Source: Acanthochlamys bracteata
Lineage: Eukaryota > Streptophyta > Magnoliopsida > Pandanales > Velloziaceae
Assembly: GCA_019914995.1 (NCBI GenBank)
Contig: CM034129.1
Location: forward strand, 6,399,725 to 6,463,724
Reading direction: 5' to 3'
Length of the DNA stretch: 64,000 nucleotides
Shown here: positions 32,960-43,639 of the stretch, in pieces
How the letters are laid out: every line of letters starts with the position of its first letter
Numbering within the stretch: position 1 is the stretch's first letter
Position numbers and translations under genes: made by a program
Notes under the pieces: model-generated
The model's database searches: none
What the model was told of the DNA's origin: nothing
Seen by the model: only the letters and a program-made list of their open reading frames with translations

Positions 32960-34560
32960 TAATGAGTCAAATCCTAGAGGTTTAGTGAATATATCACCGG
33001 ATTGATTTTGAGTTAACAAAATTTAACACTATATTATTGCATTCAACATGCTCTCTAATGAAATGGTGTCTTAAATCAATGTGCTTTGTGCGTGAATGTT
33101 GAATAGGATTTTTAGTTAACTTGATGGCACTAGTATTATCACAGAATATAGGCAAATTTTTAAAATCACAACCAAAGTCAAGAAGTTGTTGTTTTAGCCA
33201 AAGTACACAGAGCAAAGAACTTCCAAAGAATATGTATTCGCTTGGCGATTGACATTGCTCATCGAAGCTTGTTTCCTAGAGCACCATGAAATCAGGCAGC
33301 TTCCTAAAAACTGACATGAACCACTTGTGCTTTTTCTATCAAGCTTGCAACCACTAAGATCAGCGTCAGCATAAGCATATAAATTAAATTCACATCCTCT
33401 GGGGTAGAATAATCCTAATTCCTTGGTTCCAACTAGGTATCTAATAATTCGTTTTACAGCTATCATGTGTGACTCTTTTGGATCGCTTTGAAATCTAGCA
33501 CATAGGCATACACTAAATTGAATATCAGGTCTACTGGCAGTGAGATATAAGAGTGATCCAATCATACCTCTATATAGTTTTTTATCAACTCCTTTACCTG
33601 TCTCATCTCGATTTAGTTTGTAAGAGGTAGACATTGGAGTGCTGATCTCCTTGCTTCCTTCCATGCTGTATTTTTTAATCAATTCTTTGATGTACTTACT
33701 CTGGCTTATGAAGATGCCATTTTTCAGTTATTTAATTTGTAGACCAAGAAAATAATTGAGTTCTCCCATCATGCTCATTTTAAACTCTTCTTGCATCAAG
33801 TTAGAAGATTTTCTGCACAATCTTTCGTTAGTGGCACCAAATATTATATCATCTACATAAATTTGCACAATTAACATATCATTATCTTCATGCAATGTGA
33901 ACAAAGTTAAGTTAATCTTACCTCGACTGAAGCCTTTTTCAATCAGAAATGTGCTTAACCGCTCATATCAAGCTCTGGGAGCTTGTTTCAGACCATAGAG
34001 CGCTTTGTTCAGTTTGTAAACATGACTTGGAAAGTTTGTATTTTCAAAACCAGGAGGTTGTTCGACATACACCTCTTCTTTTAAGAATCCATTCAGGAAG
34101 GCACTTTTAACATCCATTTGAAAAAGTTTAAAGTCTTTGTGACATGCAAAAGCAAGTAGTATTCTAATTGCCTCAAGACGTGCAACATGAGCATAAATTT
34201 CATCAAAATCTATACTTTTTTCTTGATTGTATCATTTAGCTACTAGTCTAGTTTTGTTTCTAATTATGTCGCCATTTTCATCTAATTTATTTCTGAATAC
34301 CTATTTAGTTCCTATGATGGATTTGTTTGGAGGTTTTCTAACAAGGTGCCATACATTGTTTCTTTCAAACTGATTTAACTTTTCTTGCATAGCAGTGATC
34401 CATGAGCTGTCTGTCAGAGCATCATATATGCATTTTGGTTCTAAATTTGATACAAATGCAGAGTGCTCCATGAAGTTATTTTTAAAATAAGATCTAGTTC
34501 TTATACCTTCATTTACCTCACCCAAGATGTTTTTTTATGGATGACTGTATCTGTACTTGA
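32960..34560 (-). pseudogene. SIRE-type reverse transcriptase and RNase H
   Basis: The reverse transcriptase begins near 34,525. LQMDVKSAFLNGFLKEEVY-like text and an intact Tyr-Val-Asp-Asp (33,859-33,848) are present. The long frame 33,682-33,194 continues with EISTPMSTSYKLNRDE and RGMIGSLLYLTASRPDIQFS, then RNase H text ADADLSGCKLDRKSTSG. After a shift, the last piece (33,215-32,994) has LPIFCDNTSAIKLTKNPIQH and SRTKHIDLRHHFIREHV. Several stops (for example where Trp or Gln codons are expected) and at least two frame shifts inactivate it. Confidence 0.88.
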
Positions 34561-34699
34561 GCGGTCTATTGATTTGTTCATGAGTTTCTGCTTGATTGGG
34601 TAGATTTCCAGAAGTCTGTCCTTCCTCTCATTATTTCAAATTGGCCGCTCGTCACCGCTTGAGTCTCTGTAATTTGTTGTGTTTCTGGAAATAATTTTC

Positions 34700-36100
34700 T
34701 TCTTCTTCTGACCCTGCATCTAGTTCTGGATTTCTTCTCAGCTTATTGTTAGACTCATTAAATAGTATATGCACAGATTCTTCAACAATCATGGTTCGTT
34801 TATTGAAAATTCTATATGCTTTCGATGTTGAAGAATAACTGAGAAAAATACCTTCGTCACTTTTGGCATCAAACTTTTCAAGATTATCTTTTCCGTTATT
34901 GAGTATAAAACATTTGCATCCAAAGGTTCTTAAGTAACCGGTATTTAGAGTTCTTCCTTTTATAAGCTCATATGGAGTTTTTTTAAGAATAGAGCGAATA
35001 AATGCACGATTAATGATATGGCATGCAGTGTTAACAGCCTTCAGCCCAAAAATATTTTGGTAGATTTTGCTCTATTAACATAGTTCGAGCCATTTCCACT
35101 AACACTCTATTTTTCCTTTTCACTACACCATTTTGTTGGGGGTTCTTGCAGCAGAGAAGTTGTGCGTTAGACCATTTAAGTCACAAAATTCATCAAAATA
35201 AAAATTTTGAAATTCCTTGCCATGATCACTTCTAATAGCACAGATATTTAGATTGAGTTCTTTTTGAATCTTTTTGAAGAAGCATATAAATATTTTTAGA
35301 GCATCATTTTTATATGCTAGAAAATAAACCCAACAAAAACGGGAATAATCATCTACAATTACTAGGCAGTAATACTTACCTCCCAAACTTGCTGTTCTTG
35401 ATAGTCCAAACAAATCCATGTGTAGTAATTGCAACGGTTGCTTAGTTGTTATCACCTACTTGTGCTTGAATGATGACTTCACTTGTTTTCCTTTGGCATA
35501 GGCATCACATAGTTCATGCAAGCTGTAGTTTGCTTCAGGCAGACCCTTCACTAATTTTAATTTAGATAGTTTTGATAGTATTTTGATATTGCAGTGTCCC
35601 AAACGTCTATGCCAGAGCCAACTGCTTTCCTGCTGGCTTACTACTAAACACATTTTGTGGCTAGGAAGATCATCAATATAAAGTACATAAATATTACCTT
35701 CCCTTTTTCTATTAAATATTTCTTCTTCAGATGACAAGTTAACGATTGAGCAGCAGTGATTATCAAAGTTGACTTTGAATCCATTATCGTATAGTTGACT
35801 TATGCTTATTAGGTTATGTTTTAATTCTTTAACATGAAAAATATTTTCTATGCAGAGGGATGAGGGATTACCTATTTTTCTTACACCTATTATTGTGCAC
35901 TTACTGTTGTCACCAAGGATTACATTTCCCCCGAATTGTTTTTGTAAACTGCTGAAACATTTTTCATTTCCTGTCATATATCTTGAGCACCCGCTGTCCA
36001 AATACCATTTGCTATATTTCAGTCGGGTTAGCTCCTCTCCTTCCTGCAAAAGAAATTTTAGTGCTTAGGTACCCATATTTTTTTGGGTCCTAGAGAATTA
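34700..36100 (-). pseudogene. SIRE-type protease and integrase
   Basis: The frame 36,049-35,456 holds the protease (WYLDSGCSRYMTGN with intact Asp-Ser-Gly) and the integrase finger (LWHRRLGHCN and HELCDAYAKGKQ). The second Cys of the HHCC finger is Tyr. The next frame, 35,455-35,123, holds the core: LLHMDLFGLSRTAS, DDYSRFCWVYF and IRSDHGKEFQN, two of the catalytic acids. The region with the third acid is broken by shifts after ARTPNK. A further 400 bases to 34,700 carry short decayed integrase C-terminal pieces. Confidence 0.88.
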
Positions 36101-36139
36101 GTACTATTAAATGTTCCTTTTGGAACCCATATTATTTTT

Positions 36140-38066
36140 ATTTTGTTAGTGTTCTTTTTATACCAGCAAGAATTAACATTGTGATATTTTCTGCCATAAT
36201 AGAAACATTTGACAAAAAGTGTTGTGAAATAAGACCTATTTGCTGTGCATGCTTTAGGCATCGAATTTTTGTTTTATATCCTTGCTGTCACCATACCTGT
36301 GTAGCTGGTAGAGGGCTAATCATACTTTAAGATTTGTTTACCAGTCGCTTTAGATGTTGGTATGAATCCTATTCCTTCTTTTCTGTATGGGCTGCATTGA
36401 GCTTCCAGTATTGCATCAAATCTATCTTTTCCTTTAACAAATTTTGCCAATGAAGCTTCAAGGTCAAGATTCTTGCTTTGCAGACTTTTGTTTTCTTGAA
36501 GCAGTCTTTAATTTTCTTCCATCAGCTTACTTTCTTTCACGTGCATATTAGTATAATCAGTCATAAATGGCTTAAGATCTGGAAGGGTGGGATATGATAA
36601 TCTATCCACTTCTCGACTCAGTGCTTCGTTCAACTCCTCAAGTTCAGCAATTTTCTTTATCATGTCTATACTTGAGCTTTCTGTGCAACTTGTTAGTTCT
36701 CCAATCTTACATTCATTTAGTTTGACATGAAGCTTTTCATTTATTTGAATCAGATGTTTATTTTCAATATGCAGTGCACATAGTTTAGAGTTCATATGAT
36801 CATAGTCTGCATGCAGTGTGTCTTTTATGGCATCAATTTGGTCTTCTAAGGCATTTTTTAGTGCAAGTATTTTTTCTTTAGATATTCGTTTTCATCCTTA
36901 AATTTATGCATGCATACTTTTATAGTTTTGCAATCAGTTTTAGCATGTAGATATTTTGCATACAGTTCATCAAATACATCTTGTAATTCTTCATTAGAGT
37001 CATCATAATCAGTAGAGTTTACCTCATTTGCATCTTCATGATCTGCCATCAGACATAGATTGCTTTCTTCATTTTTCTCTGTATCAGTTTGATTGTCTTT
37101 TGATTAACTTTCATCTTCATCGCTCCAGGCTGCCATAGCTCGTTTCCTTCTTGTGTCTTTGTATTTCGATCTCTTGAGCAAGGGACATTTGTTCTTGAAA
37201 TGTCCTGGTTTGTTGCAGTTGAAGCAGTTTGTGTCTTGTCTTTTTTCTCCTCTATTGTTTCTTCCAGGAACCCTTCTTTTTCTAAACTTGTTTCTTCTAA
37301 GAAAACTTTTAAATTTACGGGTTAAGAGTGCAATGTCTTCATCAGAGGAGGAATCACTTACCTGCTCGTCATTTATTTTTAATGCAATCCCTTCAGGACG
37401 TTAATCAGATTTCTTTAGTGACAGTTCTTTGGCCATCAGTTTGCCAATTAGTTCATCCAGAGATATTTGAGGAAATGTTAGATTTTCTTCTATGGCATCT
37501 ACCTTTAATCCAAAGGTTGGCAGCACAGCTCTTAATATTTTTCACTTCAGCTCTTCGGGTTTGAAAACTTTTCCTAGATTCCTTAGAGGATTTGTGATGT
37601 TAGTAAATCTAGTAAACATCTGAGTAATGGACTCACCTCGGTTCATCCTGAAGTTTTCATACTCATGCATGAGTAGGTTCACTCTGGTTTCCTTGACTTG
37701 AGTGGTTCCTTCATCCGTTACCTCAAGCTGATCCCATATTTCTTTGGCGGTGTTGCAAGTGCTGATTCGGTTGAACTCATTAGGATCAAGTGCGCAGTAG
37801 AGAAGGTTCATGGCTCTGTCATTCATTGATATGAGCTTGTTATCTTCATCATTGTATTCACGTTCACCCTTGGGGATGCGTGTTCTATCTGGGCCTGCTT
37901 TAGTTGGCACGATTGGTCCGTCTCGTATGATCTTCTATAGTGTGAAGTCTTGTGCTCGAATAAAGATTGTCATTTTGGTTTTTCAGTAGCCATAGTTTGT
38001 TCCATCAAAGAGTGGCGGTCTGTTGGAGGATCTACCTTCAAAAGCTTTGGGAACAATGTTAGCCAT
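36140..38066 (-). pseudogene. SIRE-type gag
   Basis: It starts at the ATG at 38,066 (MANIVPKAFEGRSSNRPPLF), about 60 bases after the primer site. In-frame stops interrupt it soon after, where Trp-like codons are expected. The open part 37,910-37,542 has DQLEVTDEGTTQVKETRVNL and YENFRMNRGESITQMFTRF, the retrotransposon gag core. A first zinc knuckle, CFNCNKPGHFKNKCP, lies near 37,240-37,190. A Glu/Lys-rich coiled-coil part follows (36,795-36,508). A second, damaged knuckle (CFYYGRKYHNVNSC) is near 36,205-36,160. Confidence 0.88.
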
Positions 38067-38113
38067 AAGGATATTTTACCTCAATGTTGTTAGACCTTTG
38101 CTTTCAGGAGGCC

Positions 38114-38128
38114 TACTCTGATACCAAT
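38114..38128 (-). other. tRNA-Met primer-binding site of the SIRE-type element
   Basis: On the minus strand ATTGGTATCAGAGTA follows directly after the 5' LTR end GCTAACA. TGGTATCAGAG is the usual plant initiator tRNA-Met complement used by copia elements. Confidence 0.88.
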
Positions 38129-39587
38129 TGTTAGCTTTTTCTGTAAGATTAACTCAAGAGGGGAAGGGTGAATTGACTTAGTCAATAAAAATTTTCGTCA
38201 AGCTTAGTTATCCTACTAGTAGCAGGCTTACAGCCGGCTGTGTCAATTCTGTAACCTGCAGACAGAGAGAGTTAGAGTATTTACTGACATATGTAAAAAA
38301 GATAGTACTCAGGATATTTAACGTGGTTCGGCAAACCCTTTTGCCTACATCCACGGTCGCTCTATCACCATAGCTAAAGCTTCACTAAACTTTTAATAAG
38401 CTACAAATACACCAAGAGCAAAGTGCTTCACCAAGCACACTTACTCTTACCGGGTTTCTTCACCAAGACAATCCCTAACAGCCTACTGGACACACTTGTC
38501 CATCTGGCTGATTTGTTAGCTCTCTTACAAGGTCTAAGAACTTTCACCAAGCTCCACGTGAGCTTCCTTTCTCGGTGCCCGCAGCACCACCTTCACAAAG
38601 TCAGTAATTGGTTATAAGAAAATAAACAGAAATTGAGCATAGGATCTATCTCATGAGGGTTATGTGTTAATGAAGTATTTCGAATGAGATGATCAGAGAG
38701 GCTGCTGAGAGAGATTTCTTCAGTGTGATTAGCAGCAAGATTTGTTGTTTGTGGAGAGTAGTAGAGTTCTTGTGTGTCTCTGTTTTGCTTATGTTCTCTC
38801 TCTCTGTTTTTCTTGTATTCTCTCTGCCGTTTCTTTGTTGCTGTGGCTCCCTTCTTATAGTGTTTCTTCTCTGTGCAGGAACCGTTGAAGAACGTTACCG
38901 TTGGCGCTCTTTTTCATGAGTGGTTCTTCACGTCAGAGAGAGCAGTTTTGCCTAGCGGTTAATCAATCGCTTCCTCATTTGCTTTCGGCTGTTTTTGTGC
39001 AATATCTTCATGGCATTAAATGCATTATAAAGATTTGAATTTGCCGCCAGTATTTGTAAGCTTAATTTAGCTAAGTTGCTGTCTGAGACAAGAGAGCTGA
39101 GTCGGCTTGTCCATATTTAATTCATCATTGGTTGACTGTTTGATTTGATTAGAGATCTTGACTTGTATGATGTGTTTTCTTCTCTTGATTATAGAGCTTT
39201 TCCTTTCTGTGAAAAAGAAAGATGATTTTTGCTCGTTGTAGATCTTCTATTTGAATTGCTTCAGTGCGTTGTGAGTCCAGAGGATTTTTGAAGTAAGGAA
39301 AATTTTGTTGCCGTTGAACCAAAGCTCTGTTTCGAAACAGAGAAGTCTTTTTGTGCTTCAGTGGTTAAGCAACTGACTGCAATGTGACTATGGCATCTTC
39401 TGTTCCGTATGCTGTTTAATTTATAGTAGCATGACAGTTGGCTGTATGATGGTTGTTCTTGTCTGCTGTGAATAAAATGATCTTTGTTTGTCTAATCCTG
39501 GAGAACTTGATTTCAGATTATTAGTCTAATATAAATCATAGTTTTTAATTTTTTGTTATCATCAAAATTGTCTTTATAGTTCCAATA
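38129..39587 (-). repeat. 5' LTR of SIRE-type copia element (1.46 kb)
   Basis: Collinear with 30,223-31,672. It starts TGTTAGC on the plus strand and ends TTCCAATA, where the 3' LTR has TTTCAACA, so the minus-strand TG terminus has mutated to TA. A Ct-rich run (ctctctctctg near 38,805) and an interferon-like long stretch of shared frames are common to both LTRs and are not genes. Confidence 0.9.
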
Positions 39588-39592
39588 GATAG
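39588..39592. repeat. target-site duplication gatag, right copy
   Basis: Exact repeat of 30,218-30,222, directly after the right LTR border at 39,587. Confidence 0.88.
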
Positions 39593-39720
39593 CAATCTAC
39601 GCAAATAAATAATCTCTCTATTAGTAACAGTTATAATTCTATATTCTACTTACTACGCCACAAAATCAACGAGTCACCAAAAAATACAATGTTATTTAAA
39701 ATTCCGATTTTACGATTTTA
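39588..39720 (-). pseudogene. copia RNase H fragment, 5' part of the split older element
   Basis: On the minus strand this reads, across small shifts, like GDSLI(S)W-SK and TNREIIYLRRLLSDI, the RNase H stretch that directly precedes the text resuming at 30,222 (GITFTGSTLLYY). Joining the two sides across the duplication restores domain order, so the SIRE-type element landed inside this older copia copy. Upstream parts of the older element are not seen beyond about 39,750. Confidence 0.7.
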
Positions 39721-39749
39721 TACAAGCAAAAAGATCTTAAACAAAAATT

Positions 39750-41486
39750 CTTGCTCAATCTGAAAGAGGAAGGCACATAACTTTTGATGATTTGTTACCT
39801 TGATTTGGCTTTGTACGAAGGGGAAAGGTGGATCGGAAGAGTCAACTTAAGGATGCAAGCAAAGCTGCTGTATACCACTTAGGTTCTTGTAACCATAACA
39901 GAAACGTGTACGTGGTTGTTGACCTGTTAATAGCATTATTAGTCAGAGATAACACACCGACATGTATACATACAGGTCCGTGCCTATACAGAAATATACT
40001 AGTTGGTCCAGAATTTGTACGTACGATTTTACAATTTTAAATTATAGTATGATGATATTAGGACACCTCAAGACTCATTATGCCTTTAACATGAAGAGGC
40101 ATGTGGAACACGAGTCTATTCAGAAGAAACATTGAACTGTTGCAAGGTTGTTGCTAGTTGCAGAACATATACTTCATGCATTTTACTATTTTAGAAGTAT
40201 CAGTCACTTGCTATATGAGATTCGAAATCTCATTGAAGGGGTTCTACAGCTTGCAGCAGTTGGTTTGATCTGAAATAATTAGAGGTTGTTTGGTTGTGCG
40301 TTGTGAGTACTTTCCTATTTTCTATTTTATCTTTAGTTTTAACAAATTTTTTATAGTATTATAAATATTTTTAAATTTAAACGATATAGATAAATTGTAC
40401 ATCACACTATTTTTACATGTATAATTTCTCTATTTAAAAAAAAAAAGTTGGTTTTCAGAAAAATCTCGCTAGAAGTTGTTTCTAAGAAAAGCAAAATTTC
40501 AAACGACTCCGAAATCATCCGTGTGCTGCCACACAGTATAAGATTTGTAGGAAGACTGAACCAAAATGTTTGCTGGATAAGCTTTTATTTTCTCTCGCGC
40601 TTCAAGGTCTGCACACTTCACACGATATCTTACAGCAGGAGTTAGTTCTCTCATCAATGTTATTGTATATATTATAATATTTCCTTGTCGGTGGACTTCA
40701 ACGGGAATAGCACAACAGTCGATGTTGTCTAAGGGTAGCTGCGGGTCCATTCCGTTCATGTCTGAACGAGTTCACCAATGACATCAAGAGGGTGTTTGAT
40801 TTTGTATAGGTAGGTATCGAATGAATGCGAGGGAATTTCGTTCTTCTAGAAGTGAGTGCTATGTAGAGAATATTAATGGCTTCATCGGTTGTTTGTTGGA
40901 TGGAGGGTAGGAGACTGCATAATGACGCATGTTAGGCTAACCAGATCTAAAACATTTAGAGCTTAATTTGTTGCTTGTACACGTTCCACACAATTTGAAA
41001 GTGACTTTTATTTGTTGTTTTGACGAAAATATATACATCACCTTCAGCATTACATCTTCTGTCTACAACGAAGCCTCGGAACAGAACTATGTTGCTTATA
41101 GAATGTTTGTAAGAAACGAAAAAGTTAGAAAGGAGATGAAAAAGTACTTAAAACGCATAGCCAAACGACCCCATAATTATTTCAGAGAACCTAAGAATGT
41201 TCGCATGGCAGCCTCTATGAACAAAACGATAATTTCGCAATTAGATTATATTTGTAACTGACAATACAGCAACATGTACATACATACTGATGATGATATT
41301 GTGAAACGAATACAAAACAAACTCAGTCGCAACAACAGCAAGGGCCAATCACTCCATGCCTTGCACAATCTGCATCAGTCTTGAAGGAAAATCAACATTA
41401 TCATTTATTCTGTCTTTTCAATGTATGGAGGAAATCACTATCATTTTTTAGAACGTAGATGATAGATAACGGCAAAGAAAAGCACT
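39750..41486. other. intergenic stretch, one coding-like fragment
   Basis: Mostly AT-rich with no recognisable gene. On the minus strand 40,759-40,499 is an 86-codon frame with ordinary protein composition (LPLDNIDCCAIPVEVHRQGN, ELTPAVRYRVKCADLEAREK, ANILVQSSYKSYTVWQH). Just upstream in the same direction is LDVIGELVQT followed by a stop. LDVIGELV is faintly like an OB-fold of replication protein A, but this is too weak to assign. Nothing else is named here. The last 200 bases should hold the 3' untranslated region of the next minus-strand gene. Confidence 0.3.
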
Positions 41487-41960
41487 TCAAGGAATTATTC
41501 CACGGACGGGATTGGGAACTTCGTAGCCAGGATTAGGGAAAAACGTGTCGTCAAATCCTGGAATGAACTGCGGGTTAGAAGCAGCAGGAATACTCTTGTC
41601 AATACCACTGTTTCCAGTTGAAGGAGCAGTGTTAATGCCCCTACCTACACCACCACTGCCAACATAAGGCGCACGTCCTACAGAAGGAATCCTACCACCG
41701 CCAACAAGAGGCACACCTCCTGCGGAAGGAATCCTACCACCACCAACATAAGGCACACCACGGTTTGAAGGAATCCTACCGAAATAAGTCCTAAGGCCTC
41801 CTGCTCTAAGTGCAACACCAACCCCTCCTAAACAATCAGGCTCCTTCTTGTCTTCTGCTTTTTCCTTAGGAACAGCCCGGGCAGCAGTGGCTAATTCAGC
41901 CAAGGACAACATGCCTACGCAGAATACCAAGAGAAGGCAAGAACGCATGACGAATGCCAT
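41487..41960 (-). CDS. secreted cell-wall-type protein with 14-residue repeats
   Basis: A single-exon frame of 157 residues. Residues 1-26 form a signal peptide (MAFVMRSCLLLVFCVGMLSL, then AELATA). A short charged stretch follows. Residues 61-102 hold three exact-length 14-residue repeats of GRIPSxxGVPYVGG. The C-terminus is IPGFDDTFFPNPGYEVPNPV. The Gly/Pro-rich repeats and the terminal Pro-Gly-x-Asp-Asp-Thr motif match plant putative cell wall proteins of the At2g20870 type, expected to be exported to the apoplast. Biochemical role unknown. A TATAAATA box on the minus strand (42,069-42,062) lies about 100 bases upstream of the ATG. Its neighbour at 43,142 is a paralogue on the same strand. 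Confidence 0.85.
   Translation of the reverse strand: MAFVMRSCLLLVFCVGMLSLAELATAARAVPKEKAEDKKEPDCLGGVGVALRAGGLRTYFGRIPSNRGVPYVGGGRIPSAGGVPLVGGGRIPSVGRAPYVGSGGVGRGINTAPSTGNSGIDKSIPAASNPQFIPGFDDTFFPNPGYEVPNPVRGIIP
41655..41780 (-). repeat. three 42-bp coding tandem repeats
   Basis: The DNA behind the three 14-residue repeats (residues 61-102) of the cell-wall-type protein. Units are kept in frame, with variation mainly at positions 6-8 and 10-11 of the repeat. Such arrays gain and lose units easily by slippage. Confidence 0.8.
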
Positions 41961-42061
41961 GAAAGAGAGGAGTTAATGATTAATTTCTGTTGAATATAGA
42001 AAAACTAATGCAATTATCAGTGTGTAGATATGGCTGTATGGTTTCTAATGGTAAAGATGCT

Positions 42062-42069
42062 TATTTATA
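42062..42069 (-). promoter_or_regulatory. TATA box of the 41,960 gene
   Basis: Reads TATAAATA on the minus strand, 102 bases before the start codon, implying a 5' leader of about 70 bases. Position and sequence fit a plant core promoter. Confidence 0.5.
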
Positions 42070-42099
42070 AAGAGTCGTGTGACTTTTTGGAGAGGAGTT

Positions 42100-43141
42100 G
42101 TTGCAGAAAAGTCGGTTAATTAATATAGCGTTGTCCATACATGGGTGTGGCTGGTACTACTGTGTTACTGCCGAGCCTGCTAGCTGCTGCTACTTGATTC
42201 AGTTTGGTATCAGTTTGATGAGAAGTTAATGATTTTTATTCCTCGACTTATAGACTTTCAAATTATCTTCTAGTGTATGTGTGAATACAGTGACTGGAAA
42301 TCTCTGATCTGCTAGCTAGAGTTGGTTATATCGTACTTATGGCTGCAACCTACACCAGCATCTCATAGTTTTTCTGTAAATGTGCTATGTATAGTAGTTG
42401 AATTTGGAACAGCAAGCAGAATTTTATCCGTAATGAAATCTGTAAAACTTGTCAATTGGGATTTGCATGCTGTTTGTGTATATGAAAGAATCACTCATTC
42501 TAAATGGTTAGGCTAACAGCTAGGTGATTGAGGAGGCAATACACACACCGTATCGGAAATCTTATGCGCATTGAGTGTTACATAATAATCACATAAGTAT
42601 TTCTAGTTTGTTTAAAAATCCAACAAAAAGAAAACATGAACTTTCAATTAGCAATAAATTGGTTAGTTGTGACGCACCAAATTTGGTTTTTCTTCACTGC
42701 TTTGCCTATTGACTCAGCGTTTCCTGTCGCAATCTCAACAAGATAGGTGTAGAAGTTATTATCACCATAACCTGGAGTTGGGTGCATTGAAGGTTTCTAA
42801 AGATCAATACCGACGTTTCCTTAATTTCAAAAAATAGTAGATTATTGAAAGTAGAGACATCTGCCACACAAATTTTGTGACGTTTTTATTGCAATGTGAT
42901 TTCTGTCGCTTTTTTTTTTTTTGCTTACTTTTTCATAAAATAAGTAATAAACGCACTGCATTGAATCATCACAAAAACAAATTGCAACTGCAATACTTGA
43001 TTGACAGGAACTATGTAGAGCGCACGACAATAGAACTAATGATAAACTTTTATTCAATAGCTAAGAGTTACCTAAGAGTAAAGAGAAATACTACTGCAGC
43101 AATTGCAGTTGCGGTTGTTGCAGGCATGAAATTATTGCTGA
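42100..43141. other. intergenic stretch between the two cell-wall genes
   Basis: The left part should contain the promoter of the 41,960 gene. At 42,796-42,644 on the minus strand is a 50-codon frame with coding-like composition (PTPGYGDNNFYTYLVEIATG, AESIGKAVKKNQIWCVTTNQ) directly after an AG acceptor-like site and ending in TGA. It could be a stranded exon, but the family is not recognised. A 14-base poly-T run lies at 42,909. The remainder shows nothing. Confidence 0.35.
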
Positions 43142-43456
43142 TCATGGAAGAGAATCAGCACCGGAAAAGGGGTTTGGAACTTCAAATCCTGGATTTGGAA
43201 CAAAAGTGTCATCAGCACCAGGGAGATAGTTGGCATGAATTGCAGCAGGGCCACTCTCGTCCAGTCCTACAATATTTGGCATCTCATGACTTCCAATCAT
43301 GTAACGACCGATACCCGGTACAAGAACTGTGCCTTCATGATCAAACATGTTTTTGTTACTATCAAATTCTACAGGAATTCGGCCCTTTACTGTCACAACG
43401 GTGAAGGAGATCAGTGTGACAAAGAAGAGAAGGAAGATCGAAGACTTGTTTGCCAT
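43142..43456 (-). CDS. secreted cell-wall-type protein, paralogue without repeats
   Basis: I take the ATG at 43,456 as the start. It opens MANKSSIFLLFFVTLISFTV, a clear signal peptide cleaved around Val-Lys-Gly (23-25), and gives 104 residues. The longer frame to 43,636 would put the signal peptide inside the protein and runs through the promoter. The C-terminus, LPGADDTFVPNPGFEVPNP, is nearly that of the 41,487 gene. The middle is short and lacks its Gly/Pro repeats. A TATATAAG box on the minus strand lies at 43,513-43,506. Probably an apoplastic protein of the same family (At2g20870-like). Function unknown. Confidence 0.85.
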   Translation of the reverse strand: MANKSSIFLLFFVTLISFTVVTVKGRIPVEFDSNKNMFDHEGTVLVPGIGRYMIGSHEMPNIVGLDESGPAAIHANYLPGADDTFVPNPGFEVPNPFSGADSLP

Positions 43457-43505
43457 GTTATACTGATGTGGATACGATGTGTGTACAAACACAAGCTGTA
43501 TGTAA

Positions 43506-43513
43506 CTTATATA
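43506..43513 (-). promoter_or_regulatory. TATA box of the 43,456 gene
   Basis: Reads TATATAAG on the minus strand, 50 bases upstream of the chosen ATG. This leaves room for only a 20-25 base leader and argues against the longer upstream start. Confidence 0.55.
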
Positions 43514-43639
43514 GGAAAATAATGTGCACAGTTGAATGAAATCTTCCCCAGGAATTGATTGAGGGTTGTAGCTAATAGGGTAAGTATAATAGCTAAGCAA
43601 TGAAAAAAATGGCCGTGAGTTAAAAGAGTGCGGCAAAAA

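Larger units (their letters stand above)
30223..39587 (-). mobile_element. SIRE/Maximus-type Ty1/copia retrotransposon, complete ends
   Basis: A 9,365-bp element with 1.45-kb LTRs, a perfect gatag duplication and a primer site ATTGGTATCAGAGTA (minus strand, 38,128-38,114) directly after the 5' LTR. The purine tract precedes the 3' LTR. On the minus strand the order is gag with two zinc knuckles, protease, integrase, reverse transcriptase, RNase H, and an extra proline-rich ORF before the 3' LTR. The long LTRs, large gag and extra downstream ORF are traits of the SIRE (Maximus) lineage. Scattered stops and frame shifts in gag, integrase and pol make it non-autonomous. It is the youngest-looking insertion in the window after the gag-less element, judging by LTR similarity and clean ends. 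Confidence 0.92.

Noticed and set aside
42877..43404. 175-codon plus frame opposite the second cell-wall gene
   Set aside because: The opposite strand has a signal peptide, a TATA box and a family motif. This frame is its shadow.
43457..43636. N-terminal extension of the second cell-wall gene to 43,636
   Set aside because: It would read through the TATA box and place the signal peptide internally. The ATG at 43,456 is better.
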